DNA from: Desulfovibrio piger
GTDB lineage: Bacteria; Desulfobacterota; Desulfovibrionia; Desulfovibrionales; Desulfovibrionaceae
NCBI RefSeq assembly: GCF_900116045.1
Contig: NZ_LT630450.1
Span: 1,307,001-1,371,000, forward strand
Direction: 5' to 3'
DNA length: 64,000 bases
This document shows positions 8,593 through 18,884 of the stretch, one piece after another. A program made the position numbers and the translations under genes. Below the pieces are notes generated by a model. It did not search any database and was not told the origin of the DNA. It saw only the letters and a program-made list of their open reading frames with translations. Positions within the stretch are counted from its first letter, which is position 1; every line of letters starts with the position of its first letter.

Positions 8593-9987
8593 TCAGATGA
8601 ATTCGTCCATGCGGCCCGACTTGACCTTCTGCAACAGGCGTTCTGCCGCGCCCCGCTCCACCTCGCTCATCTGCGGGAGCTTGCGGGCGATGAGGCGTTC
8701 GCCCACTGCGCGGGTGTAGGGCGTGGCATAATTGATGAGGAACTCCTCGAAGGAGGCGATGGAGTTGGGGCCGCACTGGCTGCGCATGCCGCACTCGTGC
8801 ACCATGCCCATGAAGTCCGCGCCGCTGCGGCCCAGACGGGGACAGGCGGTACAGAACGAGGGCAGGTGCTCGGCTTCTTCCATGAGGAAGCGCACCACCT
8901 CGTCCAGGTGGGTGTCTTCGCCCAGCGGGAAGGGGATGCCTTCGGGCCCGGGCTTTTCGCTCCAGGTCTCGTAGGCGCTGCCCACGCTGCCCGTGAACAC
9001 CTGGGAGACACCCCGGCTGCAGGCATCGCGCCACAGGCCGGAGGGTTCGCGCGTGGTGACCACGATGCCCGCAGGCGGAACGGCCAGGCGCATGATGGCC
9101 ACACAGCGCAGGAACTCGTCGTCCGAAAGCGGATGCGGGGGCACGAACAGGCTGCCCGGCGCGGGACGCAGACGGAACATGCTGATGGTGTGGCCGCCGG
9201 CGCCGAACAGGCGGTTGAGATGGGCCACATGCAGCATCAGGGCCAGCACATCGAACTGCCAGGGGGAAAGCCCCAGCAGCAGGCCGAGGCCCACGTCGCG
9301 CACACCGGCGCCCAGGGCCACTTCAGGGGCGTTGAGGCGCTTTTCGTAATGGCTCTTGGGCCCGGCCACATGGGCGGCCTTGTAGTAATCGGGATGGTAG
9401 GTATCCTGATAGATCAGGACGTTGCCCACATCGGCATCCAGCAGCACGCTGTACTGGTCGGCGCTCAGGGGCCCCACGTTGACGTTGACGCGGCGGACCT
9501 CGCCGTGGCCGTCGAACACGGTGTACAGGATGCTGATGGCTTCGGCCAGGTACTCCACATCGGCATTGGGCAGCTGGCCGGAGACCAGCACGATGCGCTT
9601 GTGCCCCTGGCGGATCAGCTTGCCGGCGGCCTCGCGCATCTCGGGCGAGGTCATGTACTTGCGCTGGATGAGCGTATTGCTCTTGCGGTTGGCGCAGTAA
9701 AGGCATTCACTGCCGCAATGGTTGGAGATGTGCAGCGGAGCGGTCAGCACGATACGGTCACCATAGACCTTCTGTTTGACCGCATCCGCCGTTTTCATCA
9801 TCAGGGCAACGTCTTCAGGATCCGTCACCCGCATGAGAGCGGTCGCCTCCTGGATGGTCAGTGACTTCAGAGCCAGAGATTTGTCCAGAATATCCCGGAG
9901 CTCCGCCTTGTCCGGTGCAGCCGTACGACTGAGCGCGTTTTCGATGAACCGGGTGTCAAGCCATGCAGGCAGCTCGTATGCAGACAT
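8593..9987 (-). CDS. hydG: [FeFe]-hydrogenase H-cluster maturase HydG
   Basis: HydG is a radical SAM tyrosine lyase that makes the CO and CN ligands of the H-cluster. The protein has 464 residues. The SAM-cluster motif C-X3-C-X2-C is Cys91/95/98 ('CGSECLYC'). The C-terminal motif C-X2-C-X22-C ('CTAC' to 'RSQC'), which binds the auxiliary cluster, distinguishes HydG from ThiH. The start is the ATG at 9985-9987 with GGAAGGA about 6 bases upstream; 19 further codons upstream lack a ribosome site. Neither hydE, hydF nor a hydrogenase structural gene is in the window. Its 345-bp upstream region is AT-rich and has inverted repeats, so it is probably transcribed alone. Confidence 0.95.
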   Translation of the reverse strand: MSAYELPAWLDTRFIENALSRTAAPDKAELRDILDKSLALKSLTIQEATALMRVTDPEDVALMMKTADAVKQKVYGDRIVLTAPLHISNHCGSECLYCANRKSNTLIQRKYMTSPEMREAAGKLIRQGHKRIVLVSGQLPNADVEYLAEAISILYTVFDGHGEVRRVNVNVGPLSADQYSVLLDADVGNVLIYQDTYHPDYYKAAHVAGPKSHYEKRLNAPEVALGAGVRDVGLGLLLGLSPWQFDVLALMLHVAHLNRLFGAGGHTISMFRLRPAPGSLFVPPHPLSDDEFLRCVAIMRLAVPPAGIVVTTREPSGLWRDACSRGVSQVFTGSVGSAYETWSEKPGPEGIPFPLGEDTHLDEVVRFLMEEAEHLPSFCTACPRLGRSGADFMGMVHECGMRSQCGPNSIASFEEFLINYATPYTRAVGERLIARKLPQMSEVERGAAERLLQKVKSGRMDEFI

Positions 9988-10332
9988 AACGTATCCTTCC
10001 AAGCAATGTCCCAAGGAGTTGCATCCCGCCCCTGCGCAACCCATACGCAGGGACGAAACACGCGTACACGTTTCCTGACCAGGACACTTAGCACAAGTTT
10101 CACAGCTTGCCTAGTTCTTTTTTTCACAGAAAAATGCCGCAACGCATGACAAAACGGCAAAAAATGATATGACATTTTTCATGTCAATTTTTTTAGCATT
10201 AAAAAACAATAGGTTAAAAAATATGAAATTTTTAGTATATAAATTGTTCAGCTGCTCAACATTTCTCCCGCAGCCCTGCCGGAGCCTTGTGGCCCCTCCG
10301 TCCTCCTGCTAGTATGCCGCCGGGAGTCTGCC
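9988..10332. other. Divergent intergenic region hydG / BMP-protein
   Basis: These 345 bases are AT-rich from about 10080 to 10250, unlike the surrounding genes, and must hold the promoters of both divergent genes. TGACAT-N5-ATGTCA (10170-10186) is a perfect 6-bp inverted repeat followed by seven T residues. A weaker repeat with GAAAC/GTTTC arms lies near 10056-10075. I see no gene here. Confidence 0.5.
10170..10186. promoter_or_regulatory. Inverted repeat TGACAT-N5-ATGTCA
   Basis: The arms are perfect 6-mers separated by 5 bases in the hydG upstream region. The form resembles a dimeric regulator site. The T-run on the plus side also allows a weak terminator, so the role is open. Confidence 0.35.
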
Positions 10333-11418
10333 ATGAAAAAATGCATTGATATCACCTGCCTGCTGCTGGCGTCCATCCTGTTGTCCGTCGTGTGCCTGTC
10401 CGCCGCCCCGGCCGCGCCGTCCGGCGGGGCTTCCGGCCTGCGTGTGGCCCTGCTGCTGGAGGACGCAGCCCCCGACCAGGGCTGGAACGACCTTCTGCGC
10501 CAGGGCCTGGAACAGGCCCGGAAGGAGCTCGGGGTCCGTACCGCCGTGGTGGTGGCCCCGCCCCGGGGCGGCAACGGCCTTTCCCAGGAGGCCATCTTCC
10601 AGGCTGCCGCCCGGCAGGCCGACCTGGTCCTGCTCTCCGGGGCCCGGCTGCACGAGATCCTGCGCGACAATGCCGCCAACTTCCGGCAGACGAAGTTCGG
10701 CTGCATCGATACGGGCATACGCGCCGCCAACATCATGAGCGTGACCTTTGCCGACGAGCAGGCCGCCTTCCTGGCCGGTGCCCTGCTCTCCCAGCTGCAC
10801 CGGCACGGCCTGCTGCCCGCCTCCGGGGCACGCGGCAGCGGCGATGAGCTGACCCTCGGCTGGCTGGCCGGAGAAGACGACCCGCAGCTGAAGTCCATGC
10901 TCAACGGTTTCGTGGAGGGGGTCCGGCTGGAAAGCCCCGGCGCGCGCGTCATCAACGGCGTGGCGGGCAGCTACAGCTCCCCTGAGGCCGGCCGGGCCAA
11001 GGCGGAAGAACTGCTGGGGCTGGACATCAATGCCCTGGCCGTGCTGGCCGGGCGTTCGGGACTGGGCGCCGTGGAAGCGGCCGTGGCCGCAGGCAGGCCC
11101 GTGGTGGGCGCGGACAGGGACCAGCAGGCCCTGGCCCCCGGGCTGATGCTGACCAGCATCGTCAAGCGGGCCGACCGCGCCGTGTTCGAGATCGTCAAAG
11201 CCACGGCCCAGGGCGCTTTTGCCGGGAACGAGATCATCACCTATGACCTGGCCAACGGCGGCGTGGACATCGTCCCGCCGCAGGTCTGGGCCCGTCATGC
11301 CGGGGTGCGCCTGCCCGCCGCCATCGAGCGCCGTCTTGCCGAACTGCGCCTGGAGCTGACGCGCGGCGGCATCCGCCTGCCCTCCCTGCGCGACAGGACG
11401 CTCTGCAACTGCCGCTAG
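10333..11418 (+). CDS. BMP-family periplasmic substrate-binding protein
   Basis: The 361-residue protein has an N-terminal signal (Lys-Lys, hydrophobic 8-22, Ala-rich cleavage area near 25-30). The rest fits the BmpA/Med fold: 'RVALLLEDAAPDQGWNDLLRQGLEQA', given as 'RVALLLEDAAPDQGWN' then 'LLRQGLEQA', 'FGCIDTGI', 'SVTFADEQAAFLAGALL' and 'PVVGADRDQQAL'. Such proteins usually bind nucleosides or purines for an ABC importer. No permease or ATPase gene is nearby, so it is an orphan binding protein and the ligand is unknown. The ATG at 10333 has GGGAG upstream. The C-terminal Cys pair ('LCNCR') is unusual. Confidence 0.82.
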   Translation: MKKCIDITCLLLASILLSVVCLSAAPAAPSGGASGLRVALLLEDAAPDQGWNDLLRQGLEQARKELGVRTAVVVAPPRGGNGLSQEAIFQAAARQADLVLLSGARLHEILRDNAANFRQTKFGCIDTGIRAANIMSVTFADEQAAFLAGALLSQLHRHGLLPASGARGSGDELTLGWLAGEDDPQLKSMLNGFVEGVRLESPGARVINGVAGSYSSPEAGRAKAEELLGLDINALAVLAGRSGLGAVEAAVAAGRPVVGADRDQQALAPGLMLTSIVKRADRAVFEIVKATAQGAFAGNEIITYDLANGGVDIVPPQVWARHAGVRLPAAIERRLAELRLELTRGGIRLPSLRDRTLCNCR

Positions 11419-11526
11419 CGGGATGCCGTCATCCGGCCCGAAAGCCGCCGGGCCGGCCGGAAAGGCCACCGCCGGACCGGCATGCCCTGGCCGTGCCCTC
11501 CTGTGCCCGCCACAACGGCACACGGA

Positions 11527-11931
11527 TCAGAAACGCAGCGTGAAGCGGGGGACATCCCCCCGGACCTCCACCTTGACGAAGTCCGCCTGCCGGCCATGCG
11601 CCGGACGGGCATCCCCTTCCAGCTCGAAGACGTCCCGTACCACCCAGAAGAGGTGCTTCTCGCCCGGCAGCTCCACGGAGGCGCCGCCGTCCATCTCCAC
11701 ATGCAGGTAGAACACGGGCTCCCAGGTCTCCAGGCTCACGGTCCGCCTGCTGTGGGGGCCGAAGTTCACCCAGCCCCTGGTGACCCACACCCCGTCCGCA
11801 CGCAGATAGCGCAGGGCCAGGCTCCCGCCCAGGGCCTGGCTGTTGTCGATATGGATCTCCAGGGCCGCGGCCGGAAGGGCCCAGCCCAGCAGGAACAGCA
11901 TCACCAGGCTGATCCGCAGCATCTTTCCCAT
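11527..11931 (-). CDS. Small secreted protein, DUF1036-like
   Basis: The 134-residue protein starts with a clear signal peptide (hydrophobic 5-20, 'PAAA' cleavage region). The mature part has 'LEIHIDNSQ', 'LRYLRADGVWVTRGWVNFGP' and 'FYLHVEMDGG', which resembles DUF1036: a beta-rich periplasmic domain where a 'GW...GWW.i.PG' core is typical. The ATG at 11931 has AAGGAGG 6 bases upstream, a strong site. It lies between the BMP gene and lipA, convergent to the former. The family call rests on pattern resemblance only. Confidence 0.65.
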   Translation of the reverse strand: MGKMLRISLVMLFLLGWALPAAALEIHIDNSQALGGSLALRYLRADGVWVTRGWVNFGPHSRRTVSLETWEPVFYLHVEMDGGASVELPGEKHLFWVVRDVFELEGDARPAHGRQADFVKVEVRGDVPRFTLRF

Positions 11932-12146
11932 GACATGCCTCCTTGTGCGTTCCCCACATCATCGTCCCTGCAGGGCCCTGCGCCTCGTGCCGCCCTGCCC
12001 TGCAGGCCGGATCCCCTGCCGCCGGACAGGGATGCCGCCCTCCCGGTCCCCCGTTGACGTGCCCCGTCCTGTCCGCGGGCAGGGAGCCGCACCAGGGTCC
12101 GCCTGTCCGGGAAGGCCGCCGCAGCGGGACGGACCGGGCAGAGCCC

Positions 12147-13082
12147 TCAGGCGGGGCGGCACGCAGCGTCGCCGGATGCCGCCGGGCCGGGGAGCCGTCG
12201 CTGCCCGGCAAGGGCCGCATGGACCTGCTCCGCATTGTAGCTGCTGCGCACCAGCGGCGCGGAGAACACGAAGGGGATGCCCAGCTCCCGCCCCTTGCGG
12301 GCGTATGCCGCGAACATGTCGGGATGCACATAGCGCTCCACCTGCGGGTGACGGCGCGACGGCCGCATGTACTGGCCGATGGTCACGATGTCGCACCCGA
12401 CAGCGGCCAGATCTTCCAGCACGCCGCAGACCTCCCCGTCGGTCTCGCCCAGGCCCACCATCAGGCCGCTCTTGCAGACGTGCCCGCCTTCCCGCACCCG
12501 CCGCAGCAGCTCCAGGCTCTGGGCATAGTCCGCCTGCGGCCGGATGCGGGCATAGTGGGCGGGCGGGGTCTCCACATTGTGGTTGATGATATGGGGCACG
12601 GCAGCCATGACCGTGCGCAGGGCCGCCTCGTCGCCCCGGAAATCCGGGATCAGGACCTCGATGGTGGGACAGGGGCGGTTGCTCCGGCGGATGGCCTCGA
12701 TGGTGGCCGCGAAATGCGCCGCGCCGCCGTCGGGCAGGTCGTCGCGCGTCACGGAGGTCACCACGGCATGGCGCAGCCCCAGGGCCGCCGTGGCCCTGCC
12801 CACGCGGGCGGGCTCGTCCGGGTCAGGCTCGCGGACCGCGCCGTTGCCGATATTGCAGAAGGCGCACCCGCGGGTGCAGGTATCGCCAAGGATGAGGAAC
12901 GTGGCGGTCTTGCGGGAATAGCATTCGAAAATGTTCGGGCACCGGGCGCTCCGGCAGACCGTGTGCAGCTCCATGTCCCGGACCAGCGCGCCCGTGGCGG
13001 CATAGGCCGGGCTACAGGGCAGCTTCACGCGCAGCCACGGGGGGATGCGCAATGAGGGCCTGGAATTCTCGGACACAGACAT
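12147..13082 (-). CDS. lipA: Lipoyl synthase LipA
   Basis: LipA inserts two sulfurs into protein-bound octanoyl groups to make lipoate. The protein has 311 residues. The auxiliary cluster motif C-X4-C-X5-C is Cys43/48/54, the radical SAM motif C-X3-C-X2-C is Cys69/73/76 ('CTRGCAFC'), and the C-terminal serine ligand is in 'RSSYN'. The start at 13082 has AGGAGG 7 bases upstream. This start lies inside lipB, giving a 71-bp overlap in another frame. Starting later would remove the conserved 'WLRVKLP' segment, so the overlap is probably real. lipB and lipA form one operon. Confidence 0.95.
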   Translation of the reverse strand: MSVSENSRPSLRIPPWLRVKLPCSPAYAATGALVRDMELHTVCRSARCPNIFECYSRKTATFLILGDTCTRGCAFCNIGNGAVREPDPDEPARVGRATAALGLRHAVVTSVTRDDLPDGGAAHFAATIEAIRRSNRPCPTIEVLIPDFRGDEAALRTVMAAVPHIINHNVETPPAHYARIRPQADYAQSLELLRRVREGGHVCKSGLMVGLGETDGEVCGVLEDLAAVGCDIVTIGQYMRPSRRHPQVERYVHPDMFAAYARKGRELGIPFVFSAPLVRSSYNAEQVHAALAGQRRLPGPAASGDAACRPA

Positions 13083-13671
13083 CTTTGACCTCCTGGAGGG
13101 AAAGGGCATCGTCGCCCCGCTCACGGCAAAGGGACGTGGCCCGGGCATCGGCAAGGCCGCACAGGGTTATGGCATCGAAAAGCGAAAGGTCGCGCCCCAC
13201 ATTGAGCGCGAAGCCGTGGAAGGTCACCCAGCGGCGCACCCCGAGCCCCAGGGAACACAGCTTGCGGTGCCCTATCCAGACCCCGGGGCGGCCGGGCCAG
13301 CGGGCGGCCTGTACCCGGAAGGCGGCCGCCGTGCGGATGACGGTCTCTTCCAGCAGGTGGACGAAGCCATGCAGGCCGCCGGTCCGTCTGCCGATGCGAA
13401 AGATGGGATAGACCACCAGCTGCCCGGGGAAATGGCAGGTGATGTTGCCGCCCCGCTCCGTCTGCACGACATCGACGCCCCGGCGGGCCAGCTCTTCCCG
13501 GCTGCAGTGCAGGTTCTCCTCGCCGCCGTGCCGCCCGAAGGTGATGACGGGCGGGTGCTCCACCAGCAGCAGCGTATCCTCCGCGCCCCGGAGGACCGCC
13601 TCATGCCGGGCATGCTGGACAGCCAGCGCCTCCCGGTAGGGCATCCTGCCCAGATCGATGATGCATGTCAT
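13012..13671 (-). CDS. lipB: Octanoyl-[acyl carrier protein]:protein transferase LipB
   Basis: LipB moves octanoyl from ACP to lipoyl domains, the step before LipA. From the chosen start it has 219 residues. Conserved parts are '[13 protein letters not shown]', '[17 protein letters not shown]', the lysine region '[15 protein letters not shown]', 'TFHGFALNV' and the acyl-accepting Cys in '[13 protein letters not shown]'. The start is uncertain: '[16 protein letters not shown]' (13671) matches the family beginning, while an upstream in-frame ATG at 13716 has a GGAG 10 bases away. The C terminus overlaps lipA by 71 bp. Confidence 0.92.
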   Translation of the reverse strand: MTCIIDLGRMPYREALAVQHARHEAVLRGAEDTLLLVEHPPVITFGRHGGEENLHCSREELARRGVDVVQTERGGNITCHFPGQLVVYPIFRIGRRTGGLHGFVHLLEETVIRTAAAFRVQAARWPGRPGVWIGHRKLCSLGLGVRRWVTFHGFALNVGRDLSLFDAITLCGLADARATSLCRERGDDALSLQEVKDVCVREFQALIAHPPVAAREAAL

Positions 13672-13915
13672 GGTCCGTACCCGGTCATATCCATGTGTTG
13701 CGCATGCGCCTGTCATCGTTGCCGATCTCCACAGCCAGGCCTCCATTCTTCCCCGTTTTTGCCGTCCGCTGTCAACGGCCTGGGGCCGGTCTCGGGCAAA
13801 AAATTTTTTTCACACCCCGCCAGCCCCTTTTCAAGGCGCACGAAAGTGCCTACAGGTTGTGTGTGCGCTCAAACAGTATCACGGGAGCGTACCAGCGTCC
13901 TCTGGAGGAGACGTC

Positions 13916-15118
13916 ATGGAACTGACCATCGCCACCGCCCGCCTTTCCGCGGCCCGCATCCTGCCGCATACCCCCCGGGCCTTCTACCGTACCGCCATCA
14001 ATGCCTTTTTCTTCGTCATGGGCATGGTCTTTGCTTCCTGGGCCGTCCGCATCCCGGACATCAAGGCCGCCCTGCACATGAACGACGCGGCCCTGGGCAG
14101 CGTCCTGCTGGCCTCCCCGCTGGGCGAGATGCTCTCCATCGTGCCCACGGCCTGGCTCATAGCCCGCTTCCGCAGCCGCCGCGTCATCATGCTGGGGCTG
14201 GTGCTCATGCCCTGCGCCCTGCTCTGCCTGGCCCTGGCCGGCAGCCCGCACTGGCTGGCCGCGGCCCTGCTGGGCTTCGGCTTTGCCAACAACATGCTCA
14301 ACATCTCCCTCAATGCCCAGGCCGTGGGCGTGGAGACCCTCTACGGCCGCAGCATCATGGCCACCTTCCACGGCATGTGGAGCCTGGGCGGGGTGGCCGG
14401 CTGCATCATCGGCTCCATCGTGGCGCCGCTGGGCGTGGCGCCCCTGCCCCACTTTGCCGCCATCCTCGTCATCACGCTGGTGACCCTGTGCTGCCTGCGC
14501 ACCTGGACCATGCCCCGGGAAGTGCGCATCGGCGCCGCTGCGCCCGAAAGCGGGAAGCGTTCCTTCCGTCCCGACCTCTATCTGGCGCTGCTCGGCTGCA
14601 TCGCCCTGGGCAGCATGGCCACGGAAGGCGCCATGTATGACTGGAGCTCCGTCTATTTCGCCCAGGTGGTCCAGCCGGGCGAAAGCCTCATCCGCGCCGG
14701 ATACCTGGCCTGCATGTGCGCCATGGTCACGGGCCGCCTGCTGGCCGACGGCCTGGTGAACCGCTTCGGGGTCACGCCCGTGCTCCAGCTGAGCGGCCTC
14801 TCCATCGCCGCCGGTCTGAGCCTGGCCCTGCTCTGGCCCGATCTGCTGCCCGCCACGGCGGGGCTGGCCCTGGTGGGCTTCGGCATGGCCTCCGTGGTGC
14901 CGCTCTGCTACAGCCTGGCGGGCAAGTCCACGCGCGTGCCGCCCAGCGTGGCCATCTCGCTGGTCTCGTCCCTCAGCTTCCTGGGCTTCCTGGGCTGCCC
15001 GCCCATGGTGGGTTTCCTTTCCCACCAGTTCGACCTGCGCTGGGCCCTGTCGCCCATCGTGGTGGTGGGCGTGGCCATCTTCTGCCTGGCGCCTCTGGTC
15101 CGGCGCATCAGGGCCTGA
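13916..15118 (+). CDS. MFS transporter (YbjJ-like)
   Basis: This 400-residue inner-membrane protein has about 12 hydrophobic helices and MFS loop features such as 'ARFRSRRVIMLG' between helices 2 and 3. 'FHGMWSLGGVAGCIIGS' and 'MYDWSSVYF' resemble the YbjJ/fucose-permease-like branch. The substrate is unknown. The ATG at 13916 has GGAGGAG 6 bases upstream. An earlier open frame to 13658 runs into the lipB promoter region and is not used. It ends before a bidirectional terminator shared with msrBA. Confidence 0.88.
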   Translation: MELTIATARLSAARILPHTPRAFYRTAINAFFFVMGMVFASWAVRIPDIKAALHMNDAALGSVLLASPLGEMLSIVPTAWLIARFRSRRVIMLGLVLMPCALLCLALAGSPHWLAAALLGFGFANNMLNISLNAQAVGVETLYGRSIMATFHGMWSLGGVAGCIIGSIVAPLGVAPLPHFAAILVITLVTLCCLRTWTMPREVRIGAAAPESGKRSFRPDLYLALLGCIALGSMATEGAMYDWSSVYFAQVVQPGESLIRAGYLACMCAMVTGRLLADGLVNRFGVTPVLQLSGLSIAAGLSLALLWPDLLPATAGLALVGFGMASVVPLCYSLAGKSTRVPPSVAISLVSSLSFLGFLGCPPMVGFLSHQFDLRWALSPIVVVGVAIFCLAPLVRRIRA

Positions 15119-15334
15119 GGGCAGGAAAGCCCTTTTCCGGGAAGAAGGCCCCTCGGGTCTCCTGTCCAGCCCGCGGCTTTCTGCGGCACGACGGGCACGG
15201 GCCGGCGGCAGGCCCAGCGCCTGCAAAAAAGGGGGCCGTCCCTCCGCCCCCCTTCCCCCGGAACGCTCAAGGAGGATCCGGCATCCCCGCGGAAAAATGA
15301 CACAACGCCTTTTTCCTGCGCTCCTGAAAGACAC

Positions 15335-15373
15335 AAAAAAGCAGACACACCGTCGCGGCGTGCCTGCTTTTTT
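15335..15373. terminator. Bidirectional terminator between the MFS gene and msrBA
   Basis: The hairpin (15341-15348 with 15360-15367, one mismatch) is flanked by six A residues on the left and six T residues on the right. It can therefore end transcripts arriving from both convergent genes. Confidence 0.85.
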
Positions 15374-15404
15374 ATTTTAGCGTGTTTACGGATACGAGCT
15401 TTCC

Positions 15405-16490
15405 CTAGCGCGGGCTGCCGTCAGCACGACGCTCGAAGCGGGGCACGGCCAGATGGCAGCCGCCCCGGCCCGTGCGGCGGGCAAAGTCCTGATGGTAGGC
15501 CTCGGCCTCGTAGAAGGCCCCGGCCTTTTCCAGACGGGTCACCACGTCATAGCCCAGGCCGCGCAGCTCATCCATGAGCTTCTGGGCGGTCCGCTTCTGG
15601 GACTCGTCCAGCCAGAAGACGGCGGAACGGTACTGGCTGCCCACGTCCGGCCCCTGCCTGTCCAGCTGGGTGGGATCGTGGACCTCGAAAAAGCGGCGCA
15701 CGACGGCCTCATAGCTGATCTTTTCGGGATCGAAGCGCACCAGCACGGCTTCGGCATGTCCGGTATCGCCCCGGCAGACATCCTCATAGGAAGGCCGGTC
15801 GGTATGGCCGCCCGTGTAGCCGGAACGCACGTCCACCACACCGGGGAGCCTGCTCAGGGCATCTTCCACGCCCCAGAAACATCCGCCCGCCAGCACGGCC
15901 ACCTGCGTATGGCGCACCTGTTCGTACAGGGCCAGGCCCAGCTTTTCCTTGTCGCTGCCCGCGGGCGCGAAACGCATGGACAGGGAATTGACGCAATGGC
16001 GGGTGTTCTTGGCCGTCAGGCCCTCGCCCTCAAACACATGCCCCAGATGCGCGCCGCAGTGATCGCAAACGATCTCCACCCGGCGGCCGTCGGCATCGGG
16101 CTGGCGGCGCACCATGCCCGGCAGGGCATCGTCGAAGGCAGGCCAGCCGCACCCGGAATCGAACTTGTCCGACGAACGGTACAGGGCCACGCCGCACTGG
16201 CGGCACAGATAGGTCCCGGCGGCCGTATTTTTTTCGTATTCACCGGACCACGGGGCTTCCGTGGCCTTGCGGAGGATGATGTCCGCCTCGCGGGGCGTCA
16301 GGGGCGGCACGGCGGCATCGCCGCGGGCAATGATTCGGAAACCGCTGTCATTCATGGGGGCTTTCTCCCGTAAGGGGTCGAAGGTGGGGCGGGAAAATTC
16401 CGCTGCTACGGCGCCGGTCCCGGAAACGGCGAGGACCAGCGCCAGGATGAAAAAGGAAAAGGCGCGTCGCGCGCAGGGATAGCCGTACAT
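15405..16490 (-). CDS. msrBA: Secreted methionine sulfoxide reductase MsrB-MsrA fusion
   Basis: The protein has 361 residues. Residues 1-30 form a signal peptide, so repair happens outside the cytoplasm. MsrB comes first (about 50-180): zinc Cys96/99 and Cys142/145, and catalytic Cys166 in 'RHCVN'. MsrA follows (about 195-345) with nucleophile Cys204 in 'GGCFWG'. Together they reduce both R and S methionine sulfoxide. The order B-A is the reverse of many A-B fusions. The start has AAGGAGG upstream. A membrane partner to re-reduce it is not visible nearby. It fits oxidative-stress defence in an anaerobe. Confidence 0.93.
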   Translation of the reverse strand: MYGYPCARRAFSFFILALVLAVSGTGAVAAEFSRPTFDPLREKAPMNDSGFRIIARGDAAVPPLTPREADIILRKATEAPWSGEYEKNTAAGTYLCRQCGVALYRSSDKFDSGCGWPAFDDALPGMVRRQPDADGRRVEIVCDHCGAHLGHVFEGEGLTAKNTRHCVNSLSMRFAPAGSDKEKLGLALYEQVRHTQVAVLAGGCFWGVEDALSRLPGVVDVRSGYTGGHTDRPSYEDVCRGDTGHAEAVLVRFDPEKISYEAVVRRFFEVHDPTQLDRQGPDVGSQYRSAVFWLDESQKRTAQKLMDELRGLGYDVVTRLEKAGAFYEAEAYHQDFARRTGRGGCHLAVPRFERRADGSPR

Positions 16491-16568
16491 GGCACCTCCT
16501 TATCAATATAAATTACCAATAAGAAGATAGCGATGCCTCCGGGGAAAAGCAAGCCCGGGCACGGACAC

Positions 16569-16593
16569 AAAAAAAGGGAGGCATAAGCCTCCC
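16569..16593 (-). terminator. Intrinsic terminator of galE
   Basis: A perfect 7-bp stem (16576-16582 with 16587-16593) has a 4-base loop. On the minus strand it is followed by seven T residues. Confidence 0.85.
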
Positions 16594-16706
16594 CGGGTGA
16601 CATGGTGCCTTTTTCCGGCAGACGAGCCTGTCTTTGCCTCCCCCTGCGGCAGATCCTCCGCCCCAGGAGCGGCGCCCGGACGGCGCCCCGGCAATGCCGG
16701 CGCGGC

Positions 16707-17699
16707 TTACTGCCGCTCGCCGTAGCCGTGCGGGTGTTCCCGGTGCCAGCGCCAGGCCGATTCGATGATGGCCTCCACGCCCAGCCGGGGCTGCCAGCCC
16801 AGCACCTGTTGCGCCTTGCGGGCGGAAGCCACAAGCCGGGCCGGATCGCCCGCGCGCCGCTGCCCCATGACCACGGGGATGGCATGACCGGTCACCTTGC
16901 GGGCGCAGTCCACGATCTGGCGCACGGAAAAGCCCTGCCCGTTGCCCAGGTTGCAGATGAGGTCGTCACCGCCGCGCTGCAGATGGTCCAGGGCCTTCAC
17001 ATGGGCGTCCACCAGGTCGGTGACGGCGATGTAATCGCGGATGCAGGTCCCGTCGGGCGTGGCGTAATCGTCACCGAAGATGGTGATATGCGGCCGCCGG
17101 CCCAGCGGTACTTGCAGGACCAGGGGGATGAGATGGCTCTCGGGGCTGTGGTCCTCGCCGATGCTGCCGTCGGCCAGGGCCCCGGCCACATTGAAATAGC
17201 GCAGGGAGACGTAACGGATGCCGTGGGCCGCCGAGACCCAGCGCATCATGGCTTCCATCATCAGCTTGCTGTGCCCGTAAGGATTGGTGGGCCGGGTGGG
17301 GGCATCCTCGCTGACGGGCACGCTGTCGGGTTCGCCGTAGACCGCCGCCGAGGACGAGAAGACGATGCGGCCCACGCCATGACGGACCATGGCCTCCAGC
17401 AGGCTCTGCATGCCGCCCACGTTGTTGTTGAAATACTTGAGGGGCTTGACCATGCTCTCGCCCACCTGGGAATCGGCGGCGAAGTGCATGACGCCGTCGA
17501 TGCGGAAGCGGCGGAAGATGCCGTCCAGACAGGCGGCATCGCGGATGTCGCCCCGCACGAAGGCAGCCTTGCCCGCCACGGCGGCGGCATGGCCCGTCTG
17601 GAGATTGTCCACCACCACGACTTCCTGCCCGGCCGCCGCCAGGGCATGGACCGCGTGGGAACCGATATAGCCCGCACCGCCGCAAACAAGGATCGCCAT
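16707..17699 (-). CDS. galE: UDP-glucose 4-epimerase
   Basis: GalE interconverts UDP-glucose and UDP-galactose for surface polysaccharide. The 330-residue extended SDR enzyme has the NAD loop 'GGAGYIGSH', 'FSSSAAVYG' and the catalytic 'YGHSK' Tyr-Lys pair, then 'RYFNVAGA'. The start is the ATG at 17697-17699 with GGAGG 5 bases upstream; four earlier codons can be dropped. It is monocistronic between the flavodoxin terminator and its own terminator. Confidence 0.94.
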   Translation of the reverse strand: MAILVCGGAGYIGSHAVHALAAAGQEVVVVDNLQTGHAAAVAGKAAFVRGDIRDAACLDGIFRRFRIDGVMHFAADSQVGESMVKPLKYFNNNVGGMQSLLEAMVRHGVGRIVFSSSAAVYGEPDSVPVSEDAPTRPTNPYGHSKLMMEAMMRWVSAAHGIRYVSLRYFNVAGALADGSIGEDHSPESHLIPLVLQVPLGRRPHITIFGDDYATPDGTCIRDYIAVTDLVDAHVKALDHLQRGGDDLICNLGNGQGFSVRQIVDCARKVTGHAIPVVMGQRRAGDPARLVASARKAQQVLGWQPRLGVEAIIESAWRWHREHPHGYGERQ

Positions 17700-17804
17700 A
17701 CAGACCTCCACAGCAAAGATGATGATGGCGGCACGCTACGATGTTTGCCTCCCGCTGGCAAGGCCCGGGATGCCGGGGACCGCGAAGGCGACGGGGCGGA
17801 CATG

Positions 17805-17838
17805 AAAAAAGCGCGGAGTCCATGGCCAGACTCCGCGC
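17805..17838 (-). terminator. Intrinsic terminator of the flavodoxin gene
   Basis: A perfect 10-bp stem (17811-17820 with 17829-17838) has an 8-base loop. On the minus strand it ends in six T residues. Confidence 0.9.
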
Positions 17839-17882
17839 AAGGCACAGGACGCGCCCCGGCGAAGGCCGGGGTCCTTTTGCGG

Positions 17883-18884
<1,002 letters not shown>

